From contig CASEKR010000024.1 of NCBI GenBank assembly GCA_949288585.1, positions 1-33,307 on the forward strand: a DNA stretch of 33,307 nucleotides, written 5' to 3'. The notes under the pieces were generated by a model, which did no database searches, was not told the DNA's origin, and worked only from the letters and a program-made list of their open reading frames with translations. A program made the position numbers and the translations under genes. Below, piece after piece: positions 7,621-16,306 of the stretch. How positions within the stretch are numbered: the first letter of the stretch is position 1; every line of letters starts with the position of its first letter. This stretch comes from an uncultured Bacteroides sp. (lineage in GTDB: Bacteria; Bacteroidota; Bacteroidia; Bacteroidales; Bacteroidaceae).

Positions 7621-8838
7621 ATGAAAAAAGTTGTATTTTCAGTAGTTTTATTATTGGCGACGAGCTTGGCTTTTGCTCAAGAAAAAGCCGTAAAAGAGGC
7701 AAAAAAGATTGCCAATGGGACTTCTCCCGATTTTGCCAAGGCAGAGGAACTGATCAATGGCGCATTGACCAATCCTGAGACGAAAGACCTGGCCGAGACT
7801 TGGAATGTAGCCGGCCTGATCCAGAAGAAACGGAGCGAAAAGGAAATGGAAAAAGCCTATTTGAGGCAGCCTTATGACACAATGCAGGTATATAACAGTG
7901 CCTTGAACATGTGCAAGTATTTCTTCAAATGCGACGAACTGGCTCAGATTCCTAACGAAAAGGGAAAGATTAAGAACAAATACCGCAAGCCCAATGCCAG
8001 TGCTATCTTGGGTGAACGCGGAAACTTGATTAATGGCGGTATCCAATATTTTAACCAGGATAAGAATAAGGAAGCTCTTGATTTCTTCGGAACTTACGTA
8101 AGCCTGATCGAACAGCCGATGTTCGCTGACAATGAACAGGTAAAAGGCGATACGTTGATGCCGCAGATTGCTTATTATGCCAGCTTGGCTGCCATGAAAT
8201 TGGAAGATTATCCCAGCGTATTGAAATATGCTCCATATGCCAAGGACGATAAGGAAGTTGGCAAATATGCAATGGAATTTGTATCGACGGCTTTGAAAGC
8301 TGAAGGCGATACGGCAAAATGGGTCACCTCTTTGCAAGAAGGCGTGCAGAAATATCCGGAACACCCATTCTTCTTTGGCAATTTGATTGATTATTATAGC
8401 AATCACAAGAAGTTTGACGAGGCTATGGAGTTTACGGACAAGATGCTGGCCAAAGATCCTAACAATGCTTTCAATTTGTATGTGAAAGGCTATATCTACC
8501 ACAATATGGAAGATTATGACAATGCCTTGGCATATTACAAGAAAACAATCGAAGCAGATCCGACGTATGCCGAAGCCTATTCAAACATCGGTTTGATTTA
8601 TTGCCTTCAGGCACAGAACTTCTCTGAAAAAGCTTCTTCAGATGTAAACGATCCTCAATATGCTGAAGACCAAGCTACTCTGAAAGGTTTCTATGAACAA
8701 GCCAAGCCTTATTACGAGAAAGCCCGTGAATTGAAACCCGACCAAAAGGATTTGTGGTTGAATGGCTTGTCCCGTGTATATTACAACCTGCAAATGGGAC
8801 CGGAATATGAAGAAATCGAGAAACTTATGAATATGTAA
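7621..8838 (+). CDS. Secreted TPR-repeat protein, 405 aa
   Basis: Periplasmic or outer-membrane-associated protein with signal peptide MKKVVFSVVLLLATSLAFA, cleaved before QEK. The middle is helical and unassigned. At least two tetratricopeptide repeats are clear in the C-terminal third (about residues 245-325): KFDEAMEFTDKMLAKDPNN and DYDNALAYYKKTIEADPTY, followed by AEAYSNIGLIY. TPRs are protein-protein scaffolds, so it likely supports an envelope complex. It lies 34 bp after gyrA and ends in a strong terminator. Such gyrA-adjacent TPR proteins are, as I recall, common in Bacteroides; substrate or partner unknown. Confidence 0.88.
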   Translation: MKKVVFSVVLLLATSLAFAQEKAVKEAKKIANGTSPDFAKAEELINGALTNPETKDLAETWNVAGLIQKKRSEKEMEKAYLRQPYDTMQVYNSALNMCKYFFKCDELAQIPNEKGKIKNKYRKPNASAILGERGNLINGGIQYFNQDKNKEALDFFGTYVSLIEQPMFADNEQVKGDTLMPQIAYYASLAAMKLEDYPSVLKYAPYAKDDKEVGKYAMEFVSTALKAEGDTAKWVTSLQEGVQKYPEHPFFFGNLIDYYSNHKKFDEAMEFTDKMLAKDPNNAFNLYVKGYIYHNMEDYDNALAYYKKTIEADPTYAEAYSNIGLIYCLQAQNFSEKASSDVNDPQYAEDQATLKGFYEQAKPYYEKARELKPDQKDLWLNGLSRVYYNLQMGPEYEEIEKLMNM

Positions 8839-8867
8839 AGATACTTCGCTTTTTAGCAATTAGCATA

Positions 8868-8900
8868 GGGAGTGCGTCGGGAAGACGGACTCCCTTTTTT
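8868..8900 (+). terminator. Terminator after gyrA-TPR
   Basis: GGGAGT-g-CGTC-gggaa-GACG-g-ACTCCC followed by TTTTTT: an 11-pair interrupted stem and a T tract, 29 bases after the TPR stop. Confidence 0.9.
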
Positions 8901-8965
8901 GTTCAAATCCTGCATGCCGGATGCTTTTCCTAAGTTCCGGCTTCGTTTTTTCCGAATATATTGTT

Positions 8966-8973
8966 TACTTTTG
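8966..8973 (+). promoter_or_regulatory. -7 box for the aminotransferase operon
   Basis: TACTTTTG matches TAnnTTTG, 47 bases before the ATG at 9021. The -33 region is only T-rich (CGTTTTTT), without a clear TTTG. Confidence 0.55.
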
Positions 8974-9020
8974 CACCTCAAATACTAACTGAATAACAAC
9001 GTAACAAAGATATATAGTTC

Positions 9021-10220
9021 ATGCCGACCATATCTATTCGCGGGACGGAAATGCCCGCTTCGCCCATCCGTAAGTTGGCTCCACTGGCCGATGCCGCCAA
9101 ACAACGTGGAGTACATGTTTTTCATTTGAACATTGGACAACCTGACCTTCCTACGCCGCAAGTGGCTTTGGATGCCATCCGCAACATCGACCGTACGGTG
9201 TTGGAATACAGCCCTAGCCAAGGATTCCGCAGTTACCGAGAGAAACTGACGGGCTATTACGAGAAGTACAACATCCATTTGAAAGCAGATGACATCATCG
9301 TTACTTCCGGTGGCTCGGAAGCTGTGCTTTTCGCTTTTTTGGCCTGTCTCAATCCTGGAGACGAAATTATCGTCCCTGAACCGGCCTATGCCAACTATAT
9401 GGCTTTTGCCATTTCGGCCGGTGCCCGTATTCGTTCGGTCACTACGACCATTGATGAAGGTTTTGCCCTGCCCAAAGTGGAGAAGTTTGAAGAACTTATT
9501 AATGAACGCACCCGGGCCATTTTGATTTGTAATCCCAATAACCCGACCGGTTATTTGTACACACGCCGGGAGATGAATCAAATACGCGACTTAGTGAAGA
9601 AGTACGACCTTTTCCTCTTCTCGGACGAGGTATATCGTGAGTTTATCTATACTGGTTCGGCTTATATCTCGGCCTGCCACCTGGAGGGTATTGAACAAAA
9701 TGTAGTGCTCATCGATTCTGTCTCCAAACGCTACTCGGAGTGCGGTATCCGCATCGGCGCCCTTATCACAAAGAATGAAGAAATACGTCGCGCCGTCATG
9801 AAGTTCTGTCAAGCCCGTCTCAGCCCCCCTTTGATTGGACAGATTGCCGCAGAGGCTTCACTGGATGTGGAGGGAGAATATATGCGTGATGTGTATGATG
9901 AATATGTGGAGCGGCGCAAATGCTTGATTGACGGTTTGAACCGCATTCTCGGTGTATATTCTCCCATTCCGATGGGGGCTTTCTACACTGTGGCTCGCCT
10001 ACCGGTAGACGATTCTGACAAATTCTGTGCCTGGTGCTTGTCTGATTTCCAATATGAGGGGCAGACGGTATTCATGGCTCCTGCTTCCGGTTTTTATACC
10101 ACGCCGGATGCCGGACGCAATGAAGTGCGTATCAGTTATACACTGAAGAAGGACGACTTGATGCGTGCGCTCTTTATCCTACAGAAGGCGTTGGAAGCCT
10201 ATCCGGGCAGGGTGGAGTAA
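9021..10220 (+). CDS. Class I/II PLP-dependent aminotransferase
   Basis: 399-aa fold-type I aminotransferase of the aspartate-aminotransferase superfamily. Visible signatures in order: NIGQPDLPTP near the N-terminus (substrate-binding loop), SGGSEAVLFAF (cofactor phosphate region), CNPNNPTG with the conserved Asn, SDEVYREF (Asp and Tyr contacting the pyridine ring), SVSKRYSECGIRIG with the Schiff-base Lys, and RISY near the C-terminus (carboxylate-binding Arg). These establish transamination chemistry; the substrate is not readable, though aspartate or another amino acid is likely. The next gene, a permease, begins 6 bp after the stop. Full length for the family. Confidence 0.92.
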   Translation: MPTISIRGTEMPASPIRKLAPLADAAKQRGVHVFHLNIGQPDLPTPQVALDAIRNIDRTVLEYSPSQGFRSYREKLTGYYEKYNIHLKADDIIVTSGGSEAVLFAFLACLNPGDEIIVPEPAYANYMAFAISAGARIRSVTTTIDEGFALPKVEKFEELINERTRAILICNPNNPTGYLYTRREMNQIRDLVKKYDLFLFSDEVYREFIYTGSAYISACHLEGIEQNVVLIDSVSKRYSECGIRIGALITKNEEIRRAVMKFCQARLSPPLIGQIAAEASLDVEGEYMRDVYDEYVERRKCLIDGLNRILGVYSPIPMGAFYTVARLPVDDSDKFCAWCLSDFQYEGQTVFMAPASGFYTTPDAGRNEVRISYTLKKDDLMRALFILQKALEAYPGRVE

Positions 10221-10226
10221 GGTCCC

Positions 10227-11471
10227 ATGGATTTGTCTTTGTTTATAGCGTATCGCCTTTACAGCGAGGAAAGGGCTGGAAAACAAGTTTCCCGTCCAGC
10301 AATGCTGATTGCGAAGGCTGGTATCACCATCGGACTGACGGTGATGATTATTGCCGTGTGTGTCATTGTGGGTTTCAAGAGTGAAGTACGGGATAAGATT
10401 GTCGGTTTTGGCGGGCATATCCAAATCAATAACTTGGAGCAGATGCAACCGTATGAGCCGGTAGCCATTGGCATGGGCAAAGCATTGATAGATTCGTTGG
10501 CGGTTTTTCCTCATGTGCGGCACGTGCAGCGCTATTCCATTAAACCGGGGATGATAAAGACGGAAGATTCATTTCAAGGAATGGTGTTGAAGGGCATAGG
10601 GCCAGAGTATGACCTATCTTTTTTCCGTTCCCATCTGACAGAAGGCGGATTCCCTGTTTTCACGGATTCTCTTTCATCGAACCGGGTGGTCATTTCGCAG
10701 GTGATAGCCGACAGGTTGGAGTTGGGTGTTGGTGACAAACTGGATACTTATTACATAGAAGATGAGGTACGTATCCGACGCCTGACCGTTGCGGGCATTT
10801 ATCGCACGGGCTTTTCTGAATACGATAGCTATTTCCTTTTTACTGATTTGCATACGGTCAACCGTTTGAACCGTTTTCAAGAAGATCAAGCCAGTGGTCT
10901 TGAGGTCGTGCTGGACGATTACGCCACATTGGAGGAAGACACCTGGGGAATTGGTTCCTTCCTGAAAGGCTGTGTGGATGATTATGGGGAGCGTTACACG
11001 GTGCGGAATGTGGAGCAACTGAATCCGGCTATTTTTGCATGGCTGGGTATTTTGGATGTGGATGTTTGGGTGATATTGGTTCTCATGTTGGGAGTGGCTG
11101 GGTTTACTGTGATTTCCGGCCTTCTGATATTGATTATCGAGCGTACGGCCATGATTGGCACATTGAAATCCTTGGGGGGCGATAATGGGTTGATTCGCCG
11201 GACATTCTTATGGCTTGCTTTGTTTTTGATAGGGCGAGGCATGTTATGGGGAAATGTTTGGGGACTGGGACTGTGCCTGTTCCAACGTTTCACAGGAATA
11301 TTCACGCTTGATGCGGCTACGTATTACATGGATACCGTGCCTGTGGCTTTCCCTATCGGGTGGCTTGTCTTGCTGAATGCGGGCACTTTGTTGGCTTCCA
11401 TGTTGATGCTTCTTGGTCCTTCCTACTTGATTGCACGCATCCGCCCGGCTGATTCGATGCGGTATGAATGA
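10227..11471 (+). CDS. LolC/LolE-FtsX-type ABC transporter permease
   Basis: 414-aa inner-membrane permease. N-terminal membrane helix (about residues 28-50, ITIGLTVMIIAVCVIVGF), then a ~200-residue periplasmic MacB/LolE-like domain (GFGGHIQINN onward), and a C-terminal FtsX domain with three helices (about 270-400), including IIERTAMIGTLKSLGG, the cytoplasmic loop that couples to the ATPase. This is the layout of lipoprotein-releasing LolC/E proteins, which pass lipoproteins to the periplasmic carrier. Annotation as Lol is inferred; no ATPase gene is adjacent. It lies 6 bp after the aminotransferase and ends 4 bp short of the convergent glycosyltransferase stop, with no terminator between. 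Confidence 0.88.
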   Translation: MDLSLFIAYRLYSEERAGKQVSRPAMLIAKAGITIGLTVMIIAVCVIVGFKSEVRDKIVGFGGHIQINNLEQMQPYEPVAIGMGKALIDSLAVFPHVRHVQRYSIKPGMIKTEDSFQGMVLKGIGPEYDLSFFRSHLTEGGFPVFTDSLSSNRVVISQVIADRLELGVGDKLDTYYIEDEVRIRRLTVAGIYRTGFSEYDSYFLFTDLHTVNRLNRFQEDQASGLEVVLDDYATLEEDTWGIGSFLKGCVDDYGERYTVRNVEQLNPAIFAWLGILDVDVWVILVLMLGVAGFTVISGLLILIIERTAMIGTLKSLGGDNGLIRRTFLWLALFLIGRGMLWGNVWGLGLCLFQRFTGIFTLDAATYYMDTVPVAFPIGWLVLLNAGTLLASMLMLLGPSYLIARIRPADSMRYE

Positions 11472-11475
11472 GGCG

Positions 11476-12648
11476 TCACTTTCTCAGAAATTCGCTTTTT
11501 CTCCGGAATAGGCAGTAGAGTTTCCAACGCAATGACTGTATGGGTTGGATGATGTCGAAGAGGGGCAGGGTGAGGTAATAGCGTTGCGGGTCGCCCAGGG
11601 TTCGTGCATTCTTGTTGATGGCATAGGCTTGCACCCCCCACCGGAACAGAAAAAGCAATAGGGCCATGCCTGCTACCAGCCAATGTTGGAGGTTGACGGC
11701 GAGCATGGCTGTGCCTATCCAACCTGTGTGAAACAGCAGCCGCGTGGTGGTTTCCAGACCAGACACATAGCGTTGCATTCCTTTATAGAGGCGCGCCGTA
11801 GAGGCGTAGCCGATTTTCTCTTCCCGCCAGTCTTTGGTTCGTGCATAAGGTCTGCGTTGCATCACAGCATGGGCGTCTGTCTCTACGCGGGTGTTCCTGC
11901 CTGTCGCTATTTGGTTGACGAAGAGGTCGTCGTCGCCCCGCAAGAGGTTGAGGTGGTTGGAGAATCCTTTGGTCTTATAGAATAGTTCCTTCCGGTAGGC
12001 AAGGTTGCGGCCGAGGCCCATGTAGGGGTGTCCGCCCAAGGCTGCCCCCAGATAGCGCATGGCCTGGAAGAGGTTATCATAGGCAATGCATTTGTGGAAC
12101 CAGCCTTTGCTTCGCTGGTAGTTGTTGTATCCCAATACGATTTCGGTGCCTGAAGTGAAATTGCGTGCCAGCAGGCGTAACCATTGGTTGGTGGCCGGGC
12201 GGCAGTCGGTTTCGGTCATGACCAGCCAGTCGTAGTGGGCGGCCTTGATGCCGAGGGTTAAGGCAAGTTTCTTATGGCTGATGTAGCGCGATGAGTTCGG
12301 GATGAAACTGTGGTAGAGGTGGGGATGGGCTATCTGGAGTTGGGTCAGGTAGTCGGAGGTTCCGTCGTCCGTTCCATCGGTGATGACTATGATTTCGTAT
12401 TGGGGATAGTCCTGTTCTAAGACGGCAGGCAAGTTTGCTTGCAACTGTTCGCACGATTCGCGGGCATAAATGACGACGGACAAGGGCGGGCAGTCGGTTG
12501 AATAAGGGGTGGCCTCGCGCCCGGCATCCTTCTCGTGGCGGGGGATGCGCAGGTAGTAGATTGTGTAGAAGGCTATCTGGATCAGGAAGAGAAGGCCGGT
12601 TGCGGTCAGGAGTATTGTTTCGTTACAGTCGAATGTGAATGCTGTCAT
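11476..12648 (-). CDS. Membrane-anchored family 2 glycosyltransferase
   Basis: 390-aa GT2 enzyme. An N-terminal membrane helix (about 11-33, ILLTATGLLFLIQIAFY) is followed by a GT-A domain: PPLSVVIYARESC at the sugar-nucleotide site, QDYPQYEIIVITDGTDDGT, TETDCRP (DxD-like metal site), GLGRNLAYRKE and RGDDDLFVNQIA (acid/base region), then WREEKIGYAS in place of QxxRW. One or two hydrophobic segments follow near 310-340. Resembles cellulose-synthase-like polysaccharide or glycolipid glycosyltransferases; substrate unknown. It has its own promoter overlapping the bioD terminator and is not obviously part of biotin synthesis. Confidence 0.9.
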   Translation of the reverse strand: MTAFTFDCNETILLTATGLLFLIQIAFYTIYYLRIPRHEKDAGREATPYSTDCPPLSVVIYARESCEQLQANLPAVLEQDYPQYEIIVITDGTDDGTSDYLTQLQIAHPHLYHSFIPNSSRYISHKKLALTLGIKAAHYDWLVMTETDCRPATNQWLRLLARNFTSGTEIVLGYNNYQRSKGWFHKCIAYDNLFQAMRYLGAALGGHPYMGLGRNLAYRKELFYKTKGFSNHLNLLRGDDDLFVNQIATGRNTRVETDAHAVMQRRPYARTKDWREEKIGYASTARLYKGMQRYVSGLETTTRLLFHTGWIGTAMLAVNLQHWLVAGMALLLFLFRWGVQAYAINKNARTLGDPQRYYLTLPLFDIIQPIQSLRWKLYCLFRRKSEFLRK

Positions 12649-12681
12649 ATTTTTTTCTTTGTAGGCTTGTTATTGCGTTTG

Positions 12682-12689
12682 CAAAGGTA
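12682..12689 (-). promoter_or_regulatory. -7 box for the glycosyltransferase gene
   Basis: Minus-strand TACCTTTG fits TAnnTTTG exactly, 33 bases upstream of the ATG at 12648. It directly follows the bioD terminator tail, so termination and new initiation are packed into about 50 bp. Confidence 0.6.
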
Positions 12690-12690
12690 C

Positions 12691-12720
12691 AAAAAAAGAA
12701 AGCCCGTCGGGAAACGGGCT
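12691..12720 (-). terminator. bioD terminator
   Basis: Minus-strand hairpin AGCCCGT-ttcccg-ACGGGCT followed by TTCTTTTTTT. It starts 9 bases after the bioD stop. Confidence 0.85.
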
Positions 12721-12729
12721 GGCTTTTTA

Positions 12730-13371
12730 TTATCCGATGATGGGAACTATGTCGAAGCGTGTCCCCGGGAAGTGCCGCTCGACATGGTAGCGCAGGTAGT
12801 GCATCGTATCGTCGCGGATGGTGGTGTCTTCCACTTCGGGATAGAGGTTGTAGAGCACCGTGTGCAAGGGGATGTTCCGGTGTTTGATGGCTTCGAAGCC
12901 CAGCAGGGTATGGCTGATGCTGCCCAGTTTTCCTGAGGTGACGTAGATGAGGGGGCAACTGCGTGAGGCGATGTAGTCGATGGTGAGCAAATCTCCCGTA
13001 AGAGGGACCATCAGCCCCCCGGCACATTCCACGAGAACGGCTTCATAGCGTCGGGCTAGTTCGTCGGTGGCGCGGCCGATTTTTTCCAGATTGATGGGGC
13101 GGTGGTCAATGCGGGCGGCCAGATGGGGTGAGCAGGGATAGGAGTAGATTTCGGGGGCGGTTAGTCCTTCCAGGTCCTCGGGCAGAGGTCTTATGCCCAT
13201 CAGGCGGCGATGCAGGTCGATGTCTTCGGAATGGCCGGTGTTGCCGGTCTGGACGAGCTTTTGGGTGATGACGCGCAGGCCGGTCCGCTTCAGTTGTTGG
13301 GCGAGCCAACCGGTGCAATAGGTTTTTCCGGCATCGGTGTCGATGCCACTGATGTAATAGATGTTGTTCAT
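12730..13371 (-). CDS. bioD: Dethiobiotin synthetase
   Basis: 213-aa ATP-dependent enzyme closing the ureido ring of 7,8-diaminopelargonate with CO2 to give dethiobiotin, the penultimate biotin step. P-loop GIDTDAGKT at residues 9-17; VECAGGLMVPLTGD near the middle corresponds to the conserved VEGAGG-type loop; YVTSGKLGSISHTLLG follows. Length is normal for BioD. Unlike the other bio genes, it is separated from bioC by 300 bp containing the CTTAAG array, so it may be read-through or separately promoted. Ends at a strong terminator. Confidence 0.93.
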   Translation of the reverse strand: MNNIYYISGIDTDAGKTYCTGWLAQQLKRTGLRVITQKLVQTGNTGHSEDIDLHRRLMGIRPLPEDLEGLTAPEIYSYPCSPHLAARIDHRPINLEKIGRATDELARRYEAVLVECAGGLMVPLTGDLLTIDYIASRSCPLIYVTSGKLGSISHTLLGFEAIKHRNIPLHTVLYNLYPEVEDTTIRDDTMHYLRYHVERHFPGTRFDIVPIIG

Positions 13372-13451
13372 TGTGTGTAGGTGATTAAGTGATAATTTCT
13401 GGAAAAATATCCTGAATTCTTACTATCCTTTCTTCTTCCTTTACTATCTTC

Positions 13452-13545
13452 GTAGAAAGACTTAAGTCTTTCCGTCAAAACACTTAAGTCTTTCCGGAGT
13501 TTTACTTAAGTCTTTCGGAAGAAATACTTAAGTGTTTCTGAAGGA
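13452..13545. repeat. CTTAAG palindrome array, four units, 22-bp period
   Basis: CTTAAG cores lie at 13461, 13483, 13505 and 13527, exactly 22 bp apart. Each is embedded in an imperfect palindrome of the type GAAA-n-ACTTAAGT-n-TTTC. The linkers (CGTCA, GGAGT) are shared with the array at 22268-22334; 60 of 67 aligned bases match. It lies in the bioC-bioD gap, about 80 bp upstream of the bioD ATG. Confidence 0.85.
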
Positions 13546-13671
13546 ATATAATAATCTCATATTCAGAATTTTATAATGTAATGGTTTGTAAAAACTGCTA
13601 TTTCGACCATTCCGGGCTTTTTTTCTGTGTTTGGATTTTTCTCAACCGCTTCTGGTGGTTTGAAATCCTGT
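13546..13671. other. AT-rich remainder of the bioC-bioD intergenic region
   Basis: No ORF of protein-like composition and no convincing hairpin or TAnnTTTG box seen here. The 13372-13450 side has two TTACTATC words 20 bp apart and a weak -7-like TATTTTTC on the minus strand, not enough to call a bioD promoter. Confidence 0.4.
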
Positions 13672-14430
13672 TTACTTCTTTTCTACAATCACATAGACTG
13701 GGTGGTAGGTGAGAGACACTTGTCCGTCTTCTGTTGGGAAGAGGCGGAGGTATTCTTCGTTGAAGTGTTGGAGGCGGGCGCGTGTCCAGATACGCTTCTC
13801 GGTGCCAGTGACGCCCGTCTGTTTCAGGTGGCGGAGAACGTCCGTGGGAGTGGGGAAGGTCAGGGTGGCCACTTCTTCGGAGGCGTGGAGTATTTGGAAT
13901 CCGGGGATGAGCATTTCCCGGATTTCCGTCGGAGTGAAGTAGTGCAGCCCGTTCCCCGTTAGCGAGCGGATTTCGCGCAGGTTTTCAGGTCCGAATGTGC
14001 TGAAGGCTAGAATGCCTCCCGGGAGAAGCGCTTGGTGACATCGGTGGAAGAAGGCAGGCAGGTCGGTCAGCCATTGGAAGGTCGAACACGAGGTGATAAC
14101 GTGTGCCGGGCAAGGCAAAGGGATGGCTTCGGCGTCACCGGGTGTGAAGCTGACACCGGACTGTGCCAGTAGGTCGGCCAGGTTCTCTTCCATCTCCGGG
14201 CAAAGGTCGTTGAGCCAAAGCGTCTGGGGGCGGAAGGTGCGGAAAAGGAGGCGCGAATAGAGTCCCGTCCCGCATCCGATTTCGACGATATGAGACAGGT
14301 GTGTCTCCTCTGTGCAGGTCTGCCGGAGGAAGTTGAGCATTCGTCCGGCCACTTGCAGTTGCACGTGGGCTTCTCGGTCGTAGGTACGGCGGGCTCTGGC
14401 GAAGCATCCGGCTATCTGTTGTTTGTCCAT
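13672..14430 (-). CDS. bioC: Malonyl-ACP O-methyltransferase
   Basis: 252-aa SAM-dependent methyltransferase that methylates malonyl-ACP so that fatty-acid synthesis can extend it to pimeloyl-ACP methyl ester. The N-terminus (QQIAGCFARARRTYDREAH) is the typical BioC FxxxAxxYD region. Motif I is VEIGCGTGLYSRLL (about residues 48-61), acidic post-I LNDLCPEM, and the motif IV region has SCSTFQWLTDLPAFF, matching the BioC NxALQW-type segment. BioC assignment rests on these and on being next to bioG and bioF. It overlaps the bioG end by 19 nt, so the two are likely translationally coupled. Confidence 0.92.
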   Translation of the reverse strand: MDKQQIAGCFARARRTYDREAHVQLQVAGRMLNFLRQTCTEETHLSHIVEIGCGTGLYSRLLFRTFRPQTLWLNDLCPEMEENLADLLAQSGVSFTPGDAEAIPLPCPAHVITSCSTFQWLTDLPAFFHRCHQALLPGGILAFSTFGPENLREIRSLTGNGLHYFTPTEIREMLIPGFQILHASEEVATLTFPTPTDVLRHLKQTGVTGTEKRIWTRARLQHFNEEYLRLFPTEDGQVSLTYHPVYVIVEKK

Positions 14431-15080
14431 AGGTCTTGTAAGTAGTGGCGGAAGAGAGGTTCGTCGTAATGGGAAATGTCGGCCTGGAGTACGGGGACGC
14501 CCAGTTCTTTCCAGGCTCGCAGTTGGTTAGCCGGAGGGATGATGCGGTCGTCGCGCCCTACCACGGCTTGCTGCCACCGGAAGCGGGGGGCGGGTAGGGT
14601 AGATTGTAGGTGGCTGATGGTTTGCATTTCGTCGGCCAGCTCGTCCACGGGCCGACGAGGAGTGACACGAAGGAAGCGATGGAAGGCATCGGTGTCGGCA
14701 CACATCCGGCGGGTAAACTTATGCAGGCTCAGGGGGGTAAGGTGGTTCAGCGTGCCCTGCCAGATGGCGGGCGCGATGCCCCGTTCGGCGTCGATGGGGA
14801 AGGGCGTCCCGTTGAGGGCGATGCTCCGGCCGACGGGGATGCCGAGGCGGGGCACTACGTGCGAGGCGGCCCATACGCCCATTGACCAGGCCACGACGTC
14901 TACGGTTTGGTAGCCTTCCACTGCGTCGGTACCGCCCTCCAGCGTGCGGTAATCGTAGCAGACCATGTAGTCCCTGCCCTCGGGCCGGTAGGTACGGAAA
15001 GGGGTAGGGTCTGACGCCCAGCCTGCGAAAAAAAGCAACAGACGGGGGTGACGTTCTTGGATGATGTATTCGTATGTCAT
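14412..15080 (-). CDS. bioG: Pimeloyl-ACP methyl ester esterase, BioG type (DUF452)
   Basis: 222-aa alpha/beta hydrolase expected to demethylate pimeloyl-ACP methyl ester and end the BioC-started chain. BioG features: LLLFFAGWASDP near the N-terminus (oxyanion region), nucleophile Ser in DVVAWSMGVWAA, Asp in VGRDDRIIPP and His in SHYDEP completing the triad. Called BioG instead of BioH because of the FAGWASD and WSMGVW signatures and size near 220 aa. It lies between bioF (47 bp away) and bioC (19-nt overlap), which supports the assignment. Confidence 0.88.
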   Translation of the reverse strand: MTYEYIIQERHPRLLLFFAGWASDPTPFRTYRPEGRDYMVCYDYRTLEGGTDAVEGYQTVDVVAWSMGVWAASHVVPRLGIPVGRSIALNGTPFPIDAERGIAPAIWQGTLNHLTPLSLHKFTRRMCADTDAFHRFLRVTPRRPVDELADEMQTISHLQSTLPAPRFRWQQAVVGRDDRIIPPANQLRAWKELGVPVLQADISHYDEPLFRHYLQDLWTNNR

Positions 15081-15127
15081 ATCTGCAATCGGTTGTCTGG
15101 TTTATTTATATTGGTAGAGGGTGTCTT

Positions 15128-16306
15128 TTATTTGCCTGGCATTTCATGTCCTGCCAGAATATTTATCAGCCCCTCCATTTCCTCGTCTGCCAGGTCGGCA
15201 CGGAGCGAGAAGCGCAGGCGAGCCGTCCCTTCGGGCACTGTGGGCGGGCGGACGGCCCGGACGTAGTATCCTCGGCGTTGCATCTCTTCGGCACGGCGGA
15301 CGGCCTCGGCACTGTCCCCCACGATGAGGGGAATGATGTGGCTGCCGGAAGGGCATTTCATCCGTTGTTCGCGTAAGACGCGGCGTAGGCGACGGGATAG
15401 CTCGGCCAGACGCTGGCGCCGTTCGCCCATCTCGGGCAACAGGTTCAGCACGTAGCGGCTCCAGCGGGCGATGATGGGCGGTAGGGCGGTGGTGAAGATG
15501 AAGGGCCGCACCCGGTTCACTAAGTAATCGCGCGCCACGCGCCGGCACACCACGAACGCCCCGGCCGAGGCTGCTGCCTTGCCCAGTGTGCCCACCAGGA
15601 AGTCTACGTCGCCGATGCACCCTTGTTCTTCGCAGCATCCTAATCCCCGGCGCCCCCGCAGGCCGAAAGCATGTGCTTCGTCCACGTAGAGCAGTACGTT
15701 GGGATAAAGCCGTTTCAGTTCGACCAGCCCGTTGAGTGGCGCCTCGTCCCCGTCCATGCTGAAGATACTCTCGGTGACGATGACGATGTGCCGGTAGCTG
15801 GGCGCGAGTTTTTGCAGGAGATGCTCCAGGTGCTTGAGGTTATTGTGCTTGAAGCGGAACCATTGGGCGCGGCTCAGGCGCATTCCGTCAATAAGGCTGG
15901 CGTGTACCAGCTTGTCGGCCAGGATGAGGTCGCCTGTGTCGACAATGGCTGGAAGTATGCCCGTGTTAGCGTCATACCCGCTGTTGAAGACAAGGGCTGC
16001 TTCTGCATCGTAGAGGCGTGCCAAGGCGACTTCCAACTCGTCGAATGCTGGATGGTTGCCCGTCAGCAGGCGTGACGATGACGACGAGGGCATGAAATCA
16101 TCGGTTGTCAGTTCAGCCAGGAATCTGGCACGCAACTCTAGGTCGGCCGCCAGGCCCAGGTAGTCGTTGGACGAGAGGTTAAGCATTCGCTGCCCCTGTG
16201 CCAGGAGATAACGCCCTTCCGGCAGCGCGTGGGACAAGGAACGCAGGTTGCCTTCGGCGGCCAGGCTGTCCAAGGCGGATTGTATATGGGTGTATAGGTC
16301 TTTCAT
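15128..16306 (-). CDS. bioF: 8-amino-7-oxononanoate synthase
   Basis: 392-aa PLP enzyme of the alpha-oxoamine synthase family; condenses pimeloyl-ACP (or CoA) with L-alanine to KAPA. Visible motifs: [10 protein letters not shown] near residue 45, [10 protein letters not shown] (cofactor stacking region), [30 protein letters not shown] with the conserved Asp and His, and [14 protein letters not shown] with the Schiff-base Lys. The ATG overlaps the stop of the upstream bioB-bioA fusion (ATGA), so translation is coupled. Family length is normal. Confidence 0.95.
   Translation of the reverse strand: MKDLYTHIQSALDSLAAEGNLRSLSHALPEGRYLLAQGQRMLNLSSNDYLGLAADLELRARFLAELTTDDFMPSSSSSRLLTGNHPAFDELEVALARLYDAEAALVFNSGYDANTGILPAIVDTGDLILADKLVHASLIDGMRLSRAQWFRFKHNNLKHLEHLLQKLAPSYRHIVIVTESIFSMDGDEAPLNGLVELKRLYPNVLLYVDEAHAFGLRGRRGLGCCEEQGCIGDVDFLVGTLGKAAASAGAFVVCRRVARDYLVNRVRPFIFTTALPPIIARWSRYVLNLLPEMGERRQRLAELSRRLRRVLREQRMKCPSGSHIIPLIVGDSAEAVRRAEEMQRRGYYVRAVRPPTVPEGTARLRFSLRADLADEEMEGLINILAGHEMPGK

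Noticed and set aside
11466-11482. Hidden terminator between the convergent permease and glycosyltransferase genes
   Set aside because: Only 4 bp separate the stops and no hairpin with T tract is visible around them.
13452-13545. CRISPR array
   Set aside because: Units are 22 bp apart with palindromic cores and no unique spacers of 30 nt or so; no cas genes in the window.
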